A stretch of DNA of 64,000 bases from CAVYXK01 sp963772445 (GTDB lineage Bacteria; Pseudomonadota; Alphaproteobacteria; Acetobacterales; Acetobacteraceae), in NCBI GenBank assembly GCA_963772445.1, contig CAVYXK010000014.1, forward strand, positions 248,001 through 312,000, given 5' to 3'. Each line of letters opens with the position of its first letter. The first letter of the stretch is position 1. The notes beneath the pieces are model-generated. The model had not been told where the DNA came from and searched no databases. It saw nothing but the letters and a program-made list of their open reading frames with translations. Positions 54,198 to 63,559 of this stretch are shown in pieces. Made by a program: the position numbers and the translations under genes.

Positions 54198-54395
54198 ATG
54201 GGTCACCCTGAAGACCTGCGGCGTCGGGCGAGCCACCTTCGTCAGCTCGCGAACCGGATTACCGACGATCGAGCGATTGCAGCGGCGCTCCATCTGGCGT
54301 GCGAATACGAACAACAAGCGGATGCCATCGCTCGCGGCGAAGCCTTGGACGACGGGGATCCCATCCCTGCGGCCGTTCCGCTCACGTTGACCTGA
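54198..54395 (+). CDS. Small helical protein, conserved-looking
   Basis: A 65-aa protein from ATG 54198: MGHPEDLRRRASHLRQLANR, ITDDRAIAAALHLACEYEQQ, ADAIARGEA. The amphipathic helices with the ADAIARG ending recall a short protein family common in rhizobia and relatives, without known function. It ends just before the binding-protein gene. Confidence 0.6.
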   Translation: MGHPEDLRRRASHLRQLANRITDDRAIAAALHLACEYEQQADAIARGEALDDGDPIPAAVPLTLT

Positions 54396-54468
54396 GATGC
54401 CTCCCGGTTTCATATTCCTGATGACCAACGCGCATGTGTTGGCAGGGATGGCAGAAATGGAGGGGGAC

Positions 54469-55731
54469 GTGAAAACACGCCTGAGTATCAATTGCCGGAT
54501 CTGGCCGGTGGTGTTGGCCGCCTTGACGCTGATGCTGGCGGCGCCGTTTGCCCGTGCGGCGACGGTTGGGCCGGTGACCGATCCGCTCGGGGTAATCCGG
54601 ATCCCGAAGGGAGCACCGATCGTGATCGGCGCCTATTGGGTGTTGTCCGGCCCTGATACAGCGCTGGGTGTGGACGAAAAGCGCGGCGTCGAGATCGGGA
54701 TCAAGGATATCGGCGGCAAGCTGCTGGGCCATCCGGTCGTGCTCGACGCCGAAGACGACACATGCAACGCCGAGGGGGGACAGACCGCGGCGACCAAGCT
54801 CGCTTCGGTGCCGAACATGGTGATCGTGCTCGGTCCCGGCTGTTCCTCGGCGGCGACGCCGGGCGCGCCGATCCTGTGGCAAGCGGGTATCGTCAATATC
54901 TGCACCGCATGCAGCGCACCGTCGCTGACCGCGCCGGACCGCAAGCCGGCGTATGACGGGTTCGCCCGCACCATCTTCAGCGACAATGACCAGGGGGCTT
55001 CGGACTCAACTTACGTGTTCAAGGTTGCCGGGTACAAGACCGCGGTCACGGTGCACGACGGCAGTCCGTACGCGCAGCAGCTTGCCACCGTGTTCGGCAA
55101 CGATTTCGAGAAGCTCGGCGGCAAGGTGTTGTCGCGGGAGGCAGTCGCGCCCACGGATGTGGACATGCACCCGGTGCTGACGCGCATCGCCAGCGAGAAG
55201 CCGGATGTGATCTACTTCCCGATCTTCACCGCGGCAGCGGCGCAGATCGTCCGTCAGGCAAAGGAGGTGCCGGGTCTCGAACACACGGCGCTGATTGGTG
55301 GCGGATCGCTTTTATCGGCTGATTTCATCGAGGCCGCGGGACCGGCGGTGGTGGGCTTCCGGATCGGCTATCCCGACCTGTCGCCGGAGGCGATGGGGAA
55401 GGGCTATCCGAAGTTCGTCGAGGACTACAAGAAGGACTATGGCGAGGGACCGATCTCGGGCTTCCACGCCAACGCGTATGACGCGTTTACGCTGGCATCG
55501 AAGGCGATCATGACGGTGGCGAAGACGGACGAGGCGGGCAATCTCTACATCGGCAAGAAGGCGCTGCGCGACGCGGTGTTCAGCACCAAGTTCGACGGCA
55601 TCAGCGGGCCGATCGCCTGTGATCCGTATGGCGAGTGTGCGCAGTTCCACGGCTCGGTGCTGCAGTTCACCTCCGGCGATCCGAAGACCTTCGGGCTCGG
55701 CAAGAACCCGATCAAGGTCTGGCCGAAGTGA
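54469..55731 (+). CDS. Branched-chain amino acid ABC-type periplasmic binding protein
   Basis: A 420-aa type 1 periplasmic binding protein. GTG 54469 follows GGAGGGGGAC and starts a signal peptide (MKTRLSINCRIWPVVLAALT then LMLAAPFARA). The mature protein has the LivJ-like start GAPIVIGAYWVLSGPDTALG, VLDAEDDTCNAEGGQTAATK, and a GPGCSSAATP loop where ligands bind, then a C-terminal lobe (FDGISGPIACDPYGECAQFH). It binds an amino acid, amide or related small molecule. No permease or ATPase genes are adjacent, so it is an orphan receptor for a transporter encoded elsewhere. An earlier ATG at 54397 would put the signal peptide too far in. Confidence 0.88.
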   Translation: MKTRLSINCRIWPVVLAALTLMLAAPFARAATVGPVTDPLGVIRIPKGAPIVIGAYWVLSGPDTALGVDEKRGVEIGIKDIGGKLLGHPVVLDAEDDTCNAEGGQTAATKLASVPNMVIVLGPGCSSAATPGAPILWQAGIVNICTACSAPSLTAPDRKPAYDGFARTIFSDNDQGASDSTYVFKVAGYKTAVTVHDGSPYAQQLATVFGNDFEKLGGKVLSREAVAPTDVDMHPVLTRIASEKPDVIYFPIFTAAAAQIVRQAKEVPGLEHTALIGGGSLLSADFIEAAGPAVVGFRIGYPDLSPEAMGKGYPKFVEDYKKDYGEGPISGFHANAYDAFTLASKAIMTVAKTDEAGNLYIGKKALRDAVFSTKFDGISGPIACDPYGECAQFHGSVLQFTSGDPKTFGLGKNPIKVWPK

Positions 55732-55747
55732 GCGATTGACGAAATCC

Positions 55748-55855
55748 GTCATTGCAAGGCGAAGGCGAAGCAATCTCCTAATCGGTGCGTAGCCGACGCC
55801 GGAGATTGCTTGGCCGCGTCAAAGCCCGATCACCGCTTTAGCCCCTCGCAATGAC
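55748..55855. repeat. Dispersed palindromic repeat
   Basis: The ends GTCATTGC (55748-55755) and GCAATGAC (55848-55855) are inverted, and inside lie AAGCAATCTCC and GGAGATTGCTT in opposite orientation. This is the GTCATTGC-type element scattered in alphaproteobacterial intergenic regions. Confidence 0.75.
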
Positions 55856-56405
55856 TGGGCCGCCGTTACGGCGTGCCGCCTTCGCCGAGGTCCCACCACA
55901 GCCCGGCCAGGGGCGCACCGGGACGGTCGATCTCAAGGGCCGCTGGTATCACACCTTTCCCGCGAAAAGCAGCGGAGGTCGGTGCGGGGGTGCAGATGCA
56001 AGGCCCTCATCCGCCACGCTCCGCGGGCGACCCTTGGGGCGGAGCCCCAGGGCAGCCTCTCTCCCGCGGCGGGGAGAGGTGGACTTTAGGTTAGGATCCG
56101 CCGCGGAATAACTGCGTCGATCGGGCCTCGGCCGCGCCATCCCCGTCATGGCCGGGCTTGGCCCGGCTTGGCCCGGCCATCCACGACTTTCTGCGGTGCC
56201 CCGAGGCACAAGGCCGGCCATTGCCGCGCCCGGACTGGGCTTGCCCCGAGAGTCAATCTTTCAGTCGGCTGGTATTACATAGCGCAAAGCGGATGAAATC
56301 TTTTGTCTCATCCTTGCCGGTCATGCTGTCGCCGTACCGCCAAGCGAGCGAGGTCGCCTCGTCCAATGACCGCTTCGGCTGGGGAGCGGACCTAGAGCCT
56401 AGGCC
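55856..56405. other. Intergenic region with further repeats, no gene
   Basis: A REP-like segment with CCTCTCTCCC...GGGGAGAGG lies at about 56058-56083, a GC-rich GGCTTGGCCCGG direct doubling at 56153-56178, and a CCAATGACCGCTTCGG element at 56364-56379. No supported reading frame. Confidence 0.55.
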
Positions 56406-56867
56406 TCATGCTTGAACTGGCTTGCTCATGTGGACGACAAACCCGCCCTTGAACTCCTCCTCCCGATCAACCCCATAGCCCAGTTTCTGGTAGAACTGCA
56501 CATTCTTGGCAAAGAGCTTATTGGTGTAGAGCTTGATTTCAGGGTGCCCCAGCGACACGGCTACCTGCTCGGCATGAGCCATTAACTTTCGTCCCAAGCC
56601 TTTACCCTGAAAAGCTGGAGATACCGCGACATTCTCGATGAGAAGATGGTCGGCCTCCAAAATCATCTCGATGAGGGCCGCTAGCTTGCCATCTAGATAC
56701 AGTAGGTCGATGCGGTGATTCTTCACGGCTTCCGCATAGTCGGCTGTCATCGGCTTGGGCTCACGTCCGATAACTGGCACCCATTTGGAATATGCTTCCC
56801 GTGTCAGAGAACGGATGGCGTCAGCATCCTCAGCGGTCGCCGTCAGAATTGACAAGGCTTCGCTCAC
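56406..56867 (-). CDS. GNAT-family N-acetyltransferase
   Basis: A 153-aa acetyltransferase. The acetyl-CoA pyrophosphate loop is seen in VSPAFQGKGLGRKLM (V-motif QGKGLG), with LLIENVAVS on the preceding strand and LYTNKLFAKNVQFYQKLGY, the canonical C-terminal motif B region. GTG 56867 is preferred (AGGAGGT seven bases upstream); a longer frame starts at 56891. The acceptor molecule is unknown. Confidence 0.85.
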   Translation of the reverse strand: MSEALSILTATAEDADAIRSLTREAYSKWVPVIGREPKPMTADYAEAVKNHRIDLLYLDGKLAALIEMILEADHLLIENVAVSPAFQGKGLGRKLMAHAEQVAVSLGHPEIKLYTNKLFAKNVQFYQKLGYGVDREEEFKGGFVVHMSKPVQA

Positions 56868-57214
56868 CGTTTGACCTCCTGGATTACTCACGTTTGCAGC
56901 ATAAGCATAACGTGGAAAGGCAGCGACGGCGAGAGTCCGAGATGGGTCGGGAGCTGCTATGGGTCTTCGCTGAGTGTGTTCTCGCTATGCGTCGCTGGTC
57001 CGGAGAGGGGAGCCGACGCTCCTGGTGAAGCCGCCCTGAAGCTACGCCAACGACCGCCCCGGCGACACGCGCCGGCTGGCCGGGGCGGATAGCCGCCGGG
57101 GTAACGTCCGGCCTGCGGATCAGCGCCGCCGGGTCGACTCCGGCTGTTGGGGAGGACAGCCCGGCTACCGCCGCTCGGGGTGGAGAGCAGACATCTGACC
57201 CCGTCCAACACTAG
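56868..57214. other. Intergenic region with a dispersed repeat
   Basis: 57131-57205 is about 80% identical to 61758-61835 (shared GGGTCGACTCCGG, CCGGCTACCGCCGCTCGGGG and related blocks). No coding frame is supported. The CTAG of IS copy 3 is at 57211-57214. Confidence 0.55.
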
Positions 57215-59187
57215 CCTGGATTTCCACGGACCGGAAATCGCCTAACACGACAGGTTTCACATGCTAGTGGATCAGGCGGAGCGAACGGCCTTGCCACCAT
57301 GGCACCAGGACGGGTTGGTCGATGAGTTCGGAGGCGAGTACCGATTGGAAGATGGGCGCGACGGTGGAAGCGCACTGTGACCTCGTCAGTGGCGATGGCG
57401 ACGTTTGCCGGCATGTCGATCAAATCGCGGAAGATACGGCGGGCTTGGGCATCATCGTAGCCTCGCATGCGTCGGGCCATCAACCGGTAGAGGGCGCTGG
57501 CGAGGACGAGGAGCGCCATGTCGAAATCAACCTTGAAGCCGACTGAAGAGGAGAGCGCGTCGATGTGGAAGAAGCGTACGGCATCGGCGAGCGCATTTTC
57601 GATCAGCATGCGCTTGGCATAGCGAGTGATGAGGTTGCGGGCGCTGGCATGCCTGTCGTTGGTGACAAGGATAGTGGGTTCATCGTGGCCGAGATCCTTG
57701 ATGAACAGTTGTCGGTAGGTGCGTTCGCGAAGGCAGACCTTCTGCTCGAAGACTTGGGGTGTGCGATATTTGCGACTGGGCAGGTTGAGCGTGATGGTGC
57801 GCCACGCCGATGCTGCCAGCTCATAGACTTCGGCCAGCAGGCCTTTGGAGCGCCGGCGCAGCGTCATAAAGGTGATCCCGGCGGCATCCAGCCGGTCGAG
57901 CCCTTCGTAAGTCGTGAGTTTGGAATCGAATACGAGGTGCTGCGGCACTTTGCCATGCTGACGCTTCCAGAACTCGATGAAACGGAAGATTTCCTCGGCC
58001 TCCTCACCCTTGCGAATGTCGGCGTTCGAGTAGCAGAACACCTGACTGTCGGCGTCCTGGGCGAGGAACGTGAGGATGCTGGGCTGACGGCGACTGCGCC
58101 TCGGCAGATAGTGGGTTTCGACCACCGGGTGTTCGCCGAAATAGGGCACGGAGTGGAAATCGAGGTTGATCGACTCCCCGCTGAAGAGCGCCTCTCCGGC
58201 CAACCGTTCGTGCCACAGAGCGAGCAACCGCGAGACGTTCTGCGGGGTGATCCGTGAGGAATACTCCGACAGGAAGCTCCTCTTCGGCATGACGTTGAGC
58301 CCGCAGAACAGCGCCAGGCCTTCGTCGGCAACCAGCGCCATGATATGGCTCTTCCGCTCAATGGCCCATAGCTTCAGAGCCAGCGAGGCGCGCAAAGCAT
58401 GCGCGGCCGGGATCATGCGCGAGCCGGGGAGTTTGGCGCCGAGCGCCAGGGTGTCGGTGTTCAAACGCACCAGTTCGGCGATGAACAGGAACAGCCCCCC
58501 GACCCGTGTCGTGAACTCGCGCGGCGTGAGCGTGAAGCTGCGGATGTTGGCGACTGCCTCGGTGCTGGGCCCGGCTACGGCCGGACGCTCCTCGTCGAGC
58601 CGCCGCGGCAGCGGTGCGAACCCTTCCGCGGCGAGGACCTCGCGTACCGCAGTCGCACTGAGTGGCATTCCCCGTTCGGAAAGCGCCTGACTGATCTCGT
58701 AGACTGAGTAATTGCGTTTGCGCAGCGCCACGATCTGGTCATGGGCACGGCCCTTTCTGGGCTGCTCACGCCGACCCGGTCGGACGACGGCGAAGAAGTC
58801 TGGCAGTTCGCCGCGACGAAAGGCGTGGCAGAGCACCCGGAATGCGCCCGGTGAGTAGCCGAACCGTCGCGCCGCCGCGTCAGAGCCAATGCCTTCGAAG
58901 AAATAGGCGCGCAATGCCTCGTATTGGCGCTGCCGTGGGGTCGCCGGCCGGACGAAGAAGCGGCGGCACTTTGTTAGGTCATATGGTGCTCTGATAGCCA
59001 CTTGTGCACGGTGTCTAACCCCATATATAGTGTCAAGCGAGAAAGACGTGACAACCCCTGCGCCTGCCAGAGAAGGGCTATGGTGCTGCATTTTTGCATC
59101 AACCGATGGCGAGGCGGAATCCTGGCAGTCTTCCTTTGGCAAGGAGAAGACAACGTACAAATGGGCTATCAGCGCACCATCATGCAT
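57211..59187 (-). pseudogene. DDE transposase of the 2.05-kb IS (copy 3), C-terminal frameshift
   Basis: Identical in layout to copy 2 up to RVRFHRRAHLPI; an inserted G near 57343 then shifts the frame, replacing the natural LASGLIDQPVLVPWWQGRSL ending with an unrelated tail that runs through the inverted repeat and stops on the TAG within the flanking CTAG. The catalytic residues remain, but the altered 40-residue end may abolish activity. Confidence 0.83.
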
Positions 59188-59269
59188 AACAAATCACGCA
59201 AAAAAGCGAGTCTTTAGAATCGCTTGACTCGCCCACCGTTAGGCGGGCTCGGCTCCGTGGAAATCCAGG
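57215..59269 (-). mobile_element. Insertion sequence of the 2.05-kb family, copy 3 (inverted, 2,055 bp)
   Basis: Flanked by CTAG at 57211-57214 and 59270-59273. It lies outside the tRNA-Val island and in the opposite orientation to copies 1 and 2. It is one base longer because of an extra G near 57343, which breaks the transposase. Confidence 0.92.
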
Positions 59270-59378
59270 CTAGTCAGATAGCTGTCCGACCCTCCCCCTG
59301 TTGGATGGGAGAGTTCTCCTTGGCGCGACCAATCGCCGTCAGCTAGCATCATGGTCTCGCCTTGCCTGGAGGACTCAC

Positions 59379-59912
59379 ATGGCATCGACGGATCGCCCAT
59401 CCTGCATTGCGCATTGGACCGAGATCGAGGAGCCGGACAACCATCGCTACAAGGGCGACGATGAGTTGATGAGAATCGGTGCACCATTCGGAAGTCATTT
59501 CGGGCTCGACAGGTTGGGTATTCATCACCATCGATTGCCGCCCGGGCGGCGCACCTCCTTCCCTCATGCCGAAAGCGCGGAGGAGGAGTTCGTCTATGTG
59601 ATCGATGGCACTCCCGATGTCTGGCTCGATGGCCGGCTGTACCGGTTGCAGCCGGGCGACGGCGTCGGCTTTCCGGCCGGCACCGGCATCTCGCATAGCT
59701 TCCTCAACAACACCGAGGCGGAGGTCCGGTTGTTGGTGGTCGGCGAAACCCACAAGCCCGAGAACCGGATCTGTTATCCGCGCAATCCGGAGCGAAAGGC
59801 ACTGCGCCACGACTGGTGGGACGATCCACCAAAGCGCGAACTGGGCGACCATGACGGGTTGACCGACAAGGTCCGTGCCTGGAAGGCGAAAAAGAGCGCC
59901 ACACCAGACTAG
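59379..59912 (+). CDS. Cupin-domain protein
   Basis: A 177-aa protein from ATG 59379 (GGAGGACTCAC upstream). The cupin motif 1 is in LGIHHHRLPPGRRTSFPHAE, where several histidines can bind metal, with SAEEEFVYVIDGTPDVWLDG, and motif 2 follows as LQPGDGVGFPAGTGISHSFL. A metal-dependent oxygenase, isomerase or storage-type role is possible; the substrate is unknown. Its TAG stop is part of the CTAG into which an IS5 element inserted, so the gene end is intact but the downstream region was replaced. Confidence 0.85.
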   Translation: MASTDRPSCIAHWTEIEEPDNHRYKGDDELMRIGAPFGSHFGLDRLGIHHHRLPPGRRTSFPHAESAEEEFVYVIDGTPDVWLDGRLYRLQPGDGVGFPAGTGISHSFLNNTEAEVRLLVVGETHKPENRICYPRNPERKALRHDWWDDPPKRELGDHDGLTDKVRAWKAKKSATPD

Positions 59913-60837
59913 GGCTGTCGTCAATTCCGTTCCGGCGGCTTCCCGATTCGCGGCAGGTTGTTGAGTCCGAATTGCACATCCAGCGGTAATCAGCACGCGG
60001 GGGTAAAATACCCGATTCCGGCGCGGCGTGTTCTTCAATTCGTAGGCGGTCAGCTTTTGAGGAGCTGACCGATGCGCCGCTACGGGCTTCGTGACGACGA
60101 GTGGGACCGGATCAAGCACCTTCTACCCGGCCGGGAGGGCTCGGTTGGGGTGACGGCGGCGGATAACCGCCTGTTCGTGGAAGCAGTGCTCTATCGCTAC
60201 CGGGCCGGCACTCCGTGGCGCGACCTGCCGGAACGCTTCGGCGACTGGAAGAACATCCACCGGCGCTTCAGCCGATGGGCCAAATCCGGGGTCTGGAAGC
60301 GGGTGTTTCAGCATCTGGCCGCCGACGCCGACAACGAATACGCGATGATCGACAGCACCATTGTGCGGGCCCATCAGCACAGTGCCGGCGCTAAAAAAAG
60401 ACGGCGAGGACCAGGCGATCGGCCGCTCGCGCGGTGGATTGAGCACCAAGATCCATACTTTGGTTGATGCACTCGGCAATCCGGTGAGCTTCTTCCTGAC
60501 CGGCGGCGAGGCTCACGATCTGGTCGGTGCCGACCACCTCTTGCCGGACATGCAGGCCGAGGTGTTGATCGCCGATAAAGCGTTCGATGCCGACGAGCGG
60601 GTCATCCAGCCGTTGGCTGCCGCCGGCAAAACCGCCGTGATCCCGCCGAAGGCCAACCGGCGGTCACCGCGGAAGTTCGATCGGCACCTCTATAAGGCGC
60701 GCCATCTGATCGAGAACTTCTTCGCCAAACTCAAGCAATTCCGCGCCATCGCCACCCGTTATGACAAGACTGCCCGCAACTTTCTCGCCGCCGTCTATCT
60801 CACCGCAAGCGCGATTCTACTCAATTGACGACACGCC
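59913..60837 (+). mobile_element. IS5-family insertion sequence (IS427-like group)
   Basis: 925 bp between CTAG at 59909-59912 and CTAG at 60838-60841. The termini are inverted repeats of the GGCGTGTCGTCAATT type, the left one lacking one base. The transposase frame is in two parts joined through a run of seven A. Confidence 0.85.
60072..60828 (+). CDS. IS5-family transposase, two frames joined at an A7 run
   Basis: The first frame starts at ATG 60072 (MRRYGLRDDEWDRIKHLLPG) and carries the IS5 N-terminus and the first catalytic Asp in YAMIDSTIVRAHQHSAGA. The downstream frame continues from ALKKDGEDQAIGRSRGGLST through VLIADKAFDADE (second Asp) and LIENFFAKLKQFRAIATRYD (Glu) to 60828. The join is at GCTAAAAAAAGAC near 60392-60404. 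With six A the protein would be one chain, so transcriptional or translational slippage, or a one-base error, explains the break. Confidence 0.85.
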
Positions 60838-60841
60838 CTAG

Positions 60842-61356
60842 TAATGTCACACCGGCGCGCCGGTGCGTAAGTTAAGCAGACCGTGTGAAAACCCCGTGCC
60901 GTAACGACAACGAGCAATCCTGCTGCGTCGCGCAGGGCCATGTTGAGTTTTTCGTGTCCGCAGAGGATCATTCGCGATGGAATATTGCACGGCTGCTGTT
61001 GACGACCTCGTTTTCACACGATCTGCAAGAGTTTTGGAAACTCCGTTGGCATCAATCCGATCAATGGGTTGCGCTTTCCGAAACCTATGACCGAAATCGA
61101 CCATGAGTTCCTGGAGGCCCTGAGCGCGTCCGTGTCAGCGCCCACGGGAATGCCTTGTCTGCGGGACGACCGCTTCGGGTCGACGGCGGCCGTTGCGGCC
61201 GCTCTGCCAACCTACCCCTGTTCGGGGTGCCCGCCGTGCTTTCAGAGTTGAATCCTCTTTCGCCGCAGCGTTAACGCGATAGGTGGACTATGATGCCGCT
61301 GGCATGCTTCTCCTTCCGGTTTGGCTGCTGCGGAAGCGAACTGCAGGGACGATCAC
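60842..61356. other. Region without a supported gene
   Basis: Short overlapping frames only. A CCGCTTCGGGTCGACGGCGG element near 61168-61190 belongs to a dispersed family also seen near 56365 and 63208. Nothing else is recognisable. Confidence 0.5.
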
Positions 61357-61722
61357 ATGAGCCTGAAACTCGTAGCGTCCAACGAAGAGCGCGCGCTCGC
61401 GATCCGCGACCACCTTCTTCCGCTGGTTCGCCAAGGCGGCAGGCTCGAAGTCCAGCGTGACCTCGTGAGACTGGTCACCTTGGAGCAGGCTCCCTGGCTC
61501 ATCCATCACTGGACGCCCTTCAATGACCTGCAACCCGGGGAAGCATCCTCGCCGGGCTACCGGCACGCCGTGGAACGGCAGCATGCAACGGCGGATTTAC
61601 CCTACGGCCTTGAGGTATGGCACAGCGCGAAGGTGCTTAGCATCCTGTGGGCGGCCGATGGACGCTTCGAGGTCGCAAGCTTCATCCGTGGTCCATGGGA
61701 GGACCTGGCACTTGCGCTTTGA
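61357..61722 (+). CDS. Hypothetical protein
   Basis: A 121-aa soluble protein from ATG 61357 (AGGGACGATCAC upstream). The sequence MSLKLVASNEERALAIRDHL, then WLIHHWTPFNDLQPGEASSP and VLSILWAADGRFEVASFIRG looks like a folded alpha/beta domain, but no family is recognised. Confidence 0.6.
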   Translation: MSLKLVASNEERALAIRDHLLPLVRQGGRLEVQRDLVRLVTLEQAPWLIHHWTPFNDLQPGEASSPGYRHAVERQHATADLPYGLEVWHSAKVLSILWAADGRFEVASFIRGPWEDLALAL

Positions 61723-61757
61723 AAGGGCGGAAGACGATTACTGTAAAGGACCGCTAT

Positions 61758-61835
61758 GGGTCGACTCCGGCGGTTCGGGTGGGGCAGTCCGGCTACCGCC
61801 GCTCGGGGTGGTGAGCGGACGTTCAGACCCGGTCG
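61758..61835. repeat. Dispersed repeat, partner of 57131-57205
   Basis: Shares GGGTCGACTCCGG, GGCTACCGCCGCTCGGGGTG and later blocks with 57131-57205. Each copy lies in an intergenic region; no coding role is evident. Confidence 0.65.
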
Positions 61836-61977
61836 AATTATCGCGATTACCTGCCAGGGGGCATGCTACGATGCTGCGCTGAAGCCCGCTGTGTCGAAGG
61901 CGGGACTGGCTGATCGGTCAACACTGTGCGGAAGTGCGTGACGGGCCTACGATAAGCCTAACAATCAGGAGGGCGAG

Positions 61978-62298
61978 ATGGGAGAATATTTGCTGATCGA
62001 ATCGAGGGATCCCTTCGAATCGAACGACGTAGGGTACTACTGCGAGCTGGCACGCGGGCTGGCGGAAGCGGGCAACCAAGTGACGCTTTTTCTGGTGCAA
62101 AATGCGGTGCTTGCGGCGCGGCCGTCAGCGCAGGCCCCGCAGCTTCGGGCGCTGGCGGGCTCCGGCGTCAAGATACTCGCCGACGACTTCGCGCTCAAGG
62201 AGCGGGGCATGACCAGGCTGCTCGACGGTGTCCAGATCGCGCCCATCGATATCGTGGTCGATCATCTGGAAGCCGGGCACAAGACTCTTTGGCATTAG
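61978..62298 (+). CDS. DsrE-family protein 1 of 3
   Basis: A 106-aa alpha/beta protein: MGEYLLIESRDPFESNDVGY, then LAEAGNQVTLFLVQNAVLAA and VVDHLEAGHKTLWH. This is the DsrE/DsrF fold used by sulfur-relay proteins such as TusBCD. It lacks an obvious conserved cysteine, so it may be a structural partner. It is the first gene of a three-gene operon (9-bp gap to the next). Confidence 0.72.
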   Translation: MGEYLLIESRDPFESNDVGYYCELARGLAEAGNQVTLFLVQNAVLAARPSAQAPQLRALAGSGVKILADDFALKERGMTRLLDGVQIAPIDIVVDHLEAGHKTLWH

Positions 62299-62307
62299 GA
62301 GACGGAC

Positions 62308-62715
62308 ATGTCGCAAAAGACCTTCACCATGGCACTGATGGATCCGCCGTATGAGTCGGAAAATCTGACAACCGCCTTCCGCATCCTCGGCGTCATGGCG
62401 CAACGCGGACACAACATCAACGTGTTCGCCTACGAAGGCGCTTCCGGCCTGGCTTTCACCAGGCAGGCGCCGCATCCGAACCCGGTGCATGGCAAGAACG
62501 TCGCCGAAGAAAATCACCCCACGACCAAGGACCAGGTCACGGCCCTGCTGGCGCTTGCCGCGCAGAACGGTGGCAAGGTCGACTGGGTGAACTGCGGCCT
62601 GTGTGTCGACGAACGCGGCGTGGGCGAGTTCGCCGCCGGCAGGCGGGGCTCTCCAGCCGATTTCCATGCGTTCTGCGAAGCGTCCGACAACGTGCTCGCC
62701 ATACCGACGAAGTGA
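62308..62715 (+). CDS. DsrE-family protein 2 of 3 (with candidate active cysteine)
   Basis: A 135-aa DsrE/F-like protein: MSQKTFTMALMDPPYESENL, AFRILGVMAQRGHNINVFAY, and near the C-terminus VDWVNCGLCVDERGVGEF, whose cysteines are in the position of the TusD/DsrE persulfide cysteine. It probably carries sulfur as persulfide; this is inferred from fold and position. It lies between two related small genes, with 8 bp to the next. Confidence 0.75.
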   Translation: MSQKTFTMALMDPPYESENLTTAFRILGVMAQRGHNINVFAYEGASGLAFTRQAPHPNPVHGKNVAEENHPTTKDQVTALLALAAQNGGKVDWVNCGLCVDERGVGEFAAGRRGSPADFHAFCEASDNVLAIPTK

Positions 62716-62723
62716 GGGATCCC

Positions 62724-63113
62724 ATGGCCAAGAAAACGCTGAACATCGTCGAGACGGCCTACCGGGCCGTCATGGAAGAGCAGGACGACACGATCCTCTG
62801 GCTGCTTGCCGCGATGCAGGGCGCGGGAGCCGAGCACACTGTCGTGCTGCGTGGAAACGCCGTGAACTACGCGGTCGTGGGGCAGGGCGCGCCAGGGATC
62901 AACATCGGTGGGTGGCAGCAGACGCAGGCGCCACGCATGGACAATGACATCGTCGATCTCATCGAGAAGCGAAAGATCCCGGTGTTGGTCATCGAGGAGG
63001 ACTTGGCCGCACGAGGCATCGAGCGCGGCGAGCTCGTCCCAGGGGTCGAGCTGCTCAGCTCAAAGATGCTGCCGCAGTGTATGGCCGAGTACCATATGGT
63101 CTCGCATTGGTAA
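62724..63113 (+). CDS. DsrE-family protein 3 of 3
   Basis: A 129-aa protein: MAKKTLNIVETAYRAVMEEQ, DDTILWLLAAMQGAGAEHTV, RKIPVLVIEEDLAARGIERG and a late cysteine in SKMLPQCMAEYHMVSHW. The pattern is DsrE/H-like. The three genes in tandem resemble a TusBCD/DsrEFH heterohexamer arrangement, but no dsr or tus partner genes (sulfur carrier, sulfurtransferase, thiouridylase) are in view. The start ATG 62724 follows the second gene by 8 bp. Confidence 0.68.
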   Translation: MAKKTLNIVETAYRAVMEEQDDTILWLLAAMQGAGAEHTVVLRGNAVNYAVVGQGAPGINIGGWQQTQAPRMDNDIVDLIEKRKIPVLVIEEDLAARGIERGELVPGVELLSSKMLPQCMAEYHMVSHW

Positions 63114-63540
63114 GCAGACAAACCACGCCATGCGGGTGCACTGCGGACCTGGGTGAAGCTACACACAGCCTCCACTGTGGGTGGAGCGCGGCGTTCCCCG
63201 ATCCGATCGAATGACGGCTTTGGGTCGAGACCGGTCATTGGACAGGTCCGCTGGTATCAAATCTGCGTTTTAAAATCTCTCTTTTGCAATGCTGCCGACA
63301 GACGATGACGGACCCGTTGGCCGGCCGGCGACACAAAGCCAACCCCGCGAATGCGCGTAAATCCTATGCCTATCTCTCGACCGACGGCGGCCGCTCTGGC
63401 GAGCGAGGAAAATCAAGGGGTACGCCTCGTCCAGTGAAAAATTTAACCGGACAGCCGTGGTCCAGTGCGTCCGCCTCACGCATCGCGGTCCACCGCACGT
63501 CGGCGCGCCCCTGAAAATATTCCTTGACATCGCCCGCGTT
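63114..63540. other. Intergenic region before the right-edge ORF
   Basis: No supported gene. A GGCTTTGGGTCGAGACCGG element (about 63217-63235) belongs to the dispersed family noted near 61170. TTGACA at about 63521 is a candidate -35 for the downstream ORF. Confidence 0.45.
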
Positions 63541-63544
63541 TTAT

Positions 63545-63559
63545 GTTCTTGTTTCGTTC
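63545..63559 (+). promoter_or_regulatory. LexA-type SOS box (GTTC-N7-GTTC)
   Basis: GTTCTTGTTTCGTTC at 63545-63559 matches the alphaproteobacterial LexA consensus exactly. It overlaps the -10 region of a promoter whose -35 is TTGACA near 63521, and the GTG start of the next ORF follows at once at 63560. Confidence 0.6.
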
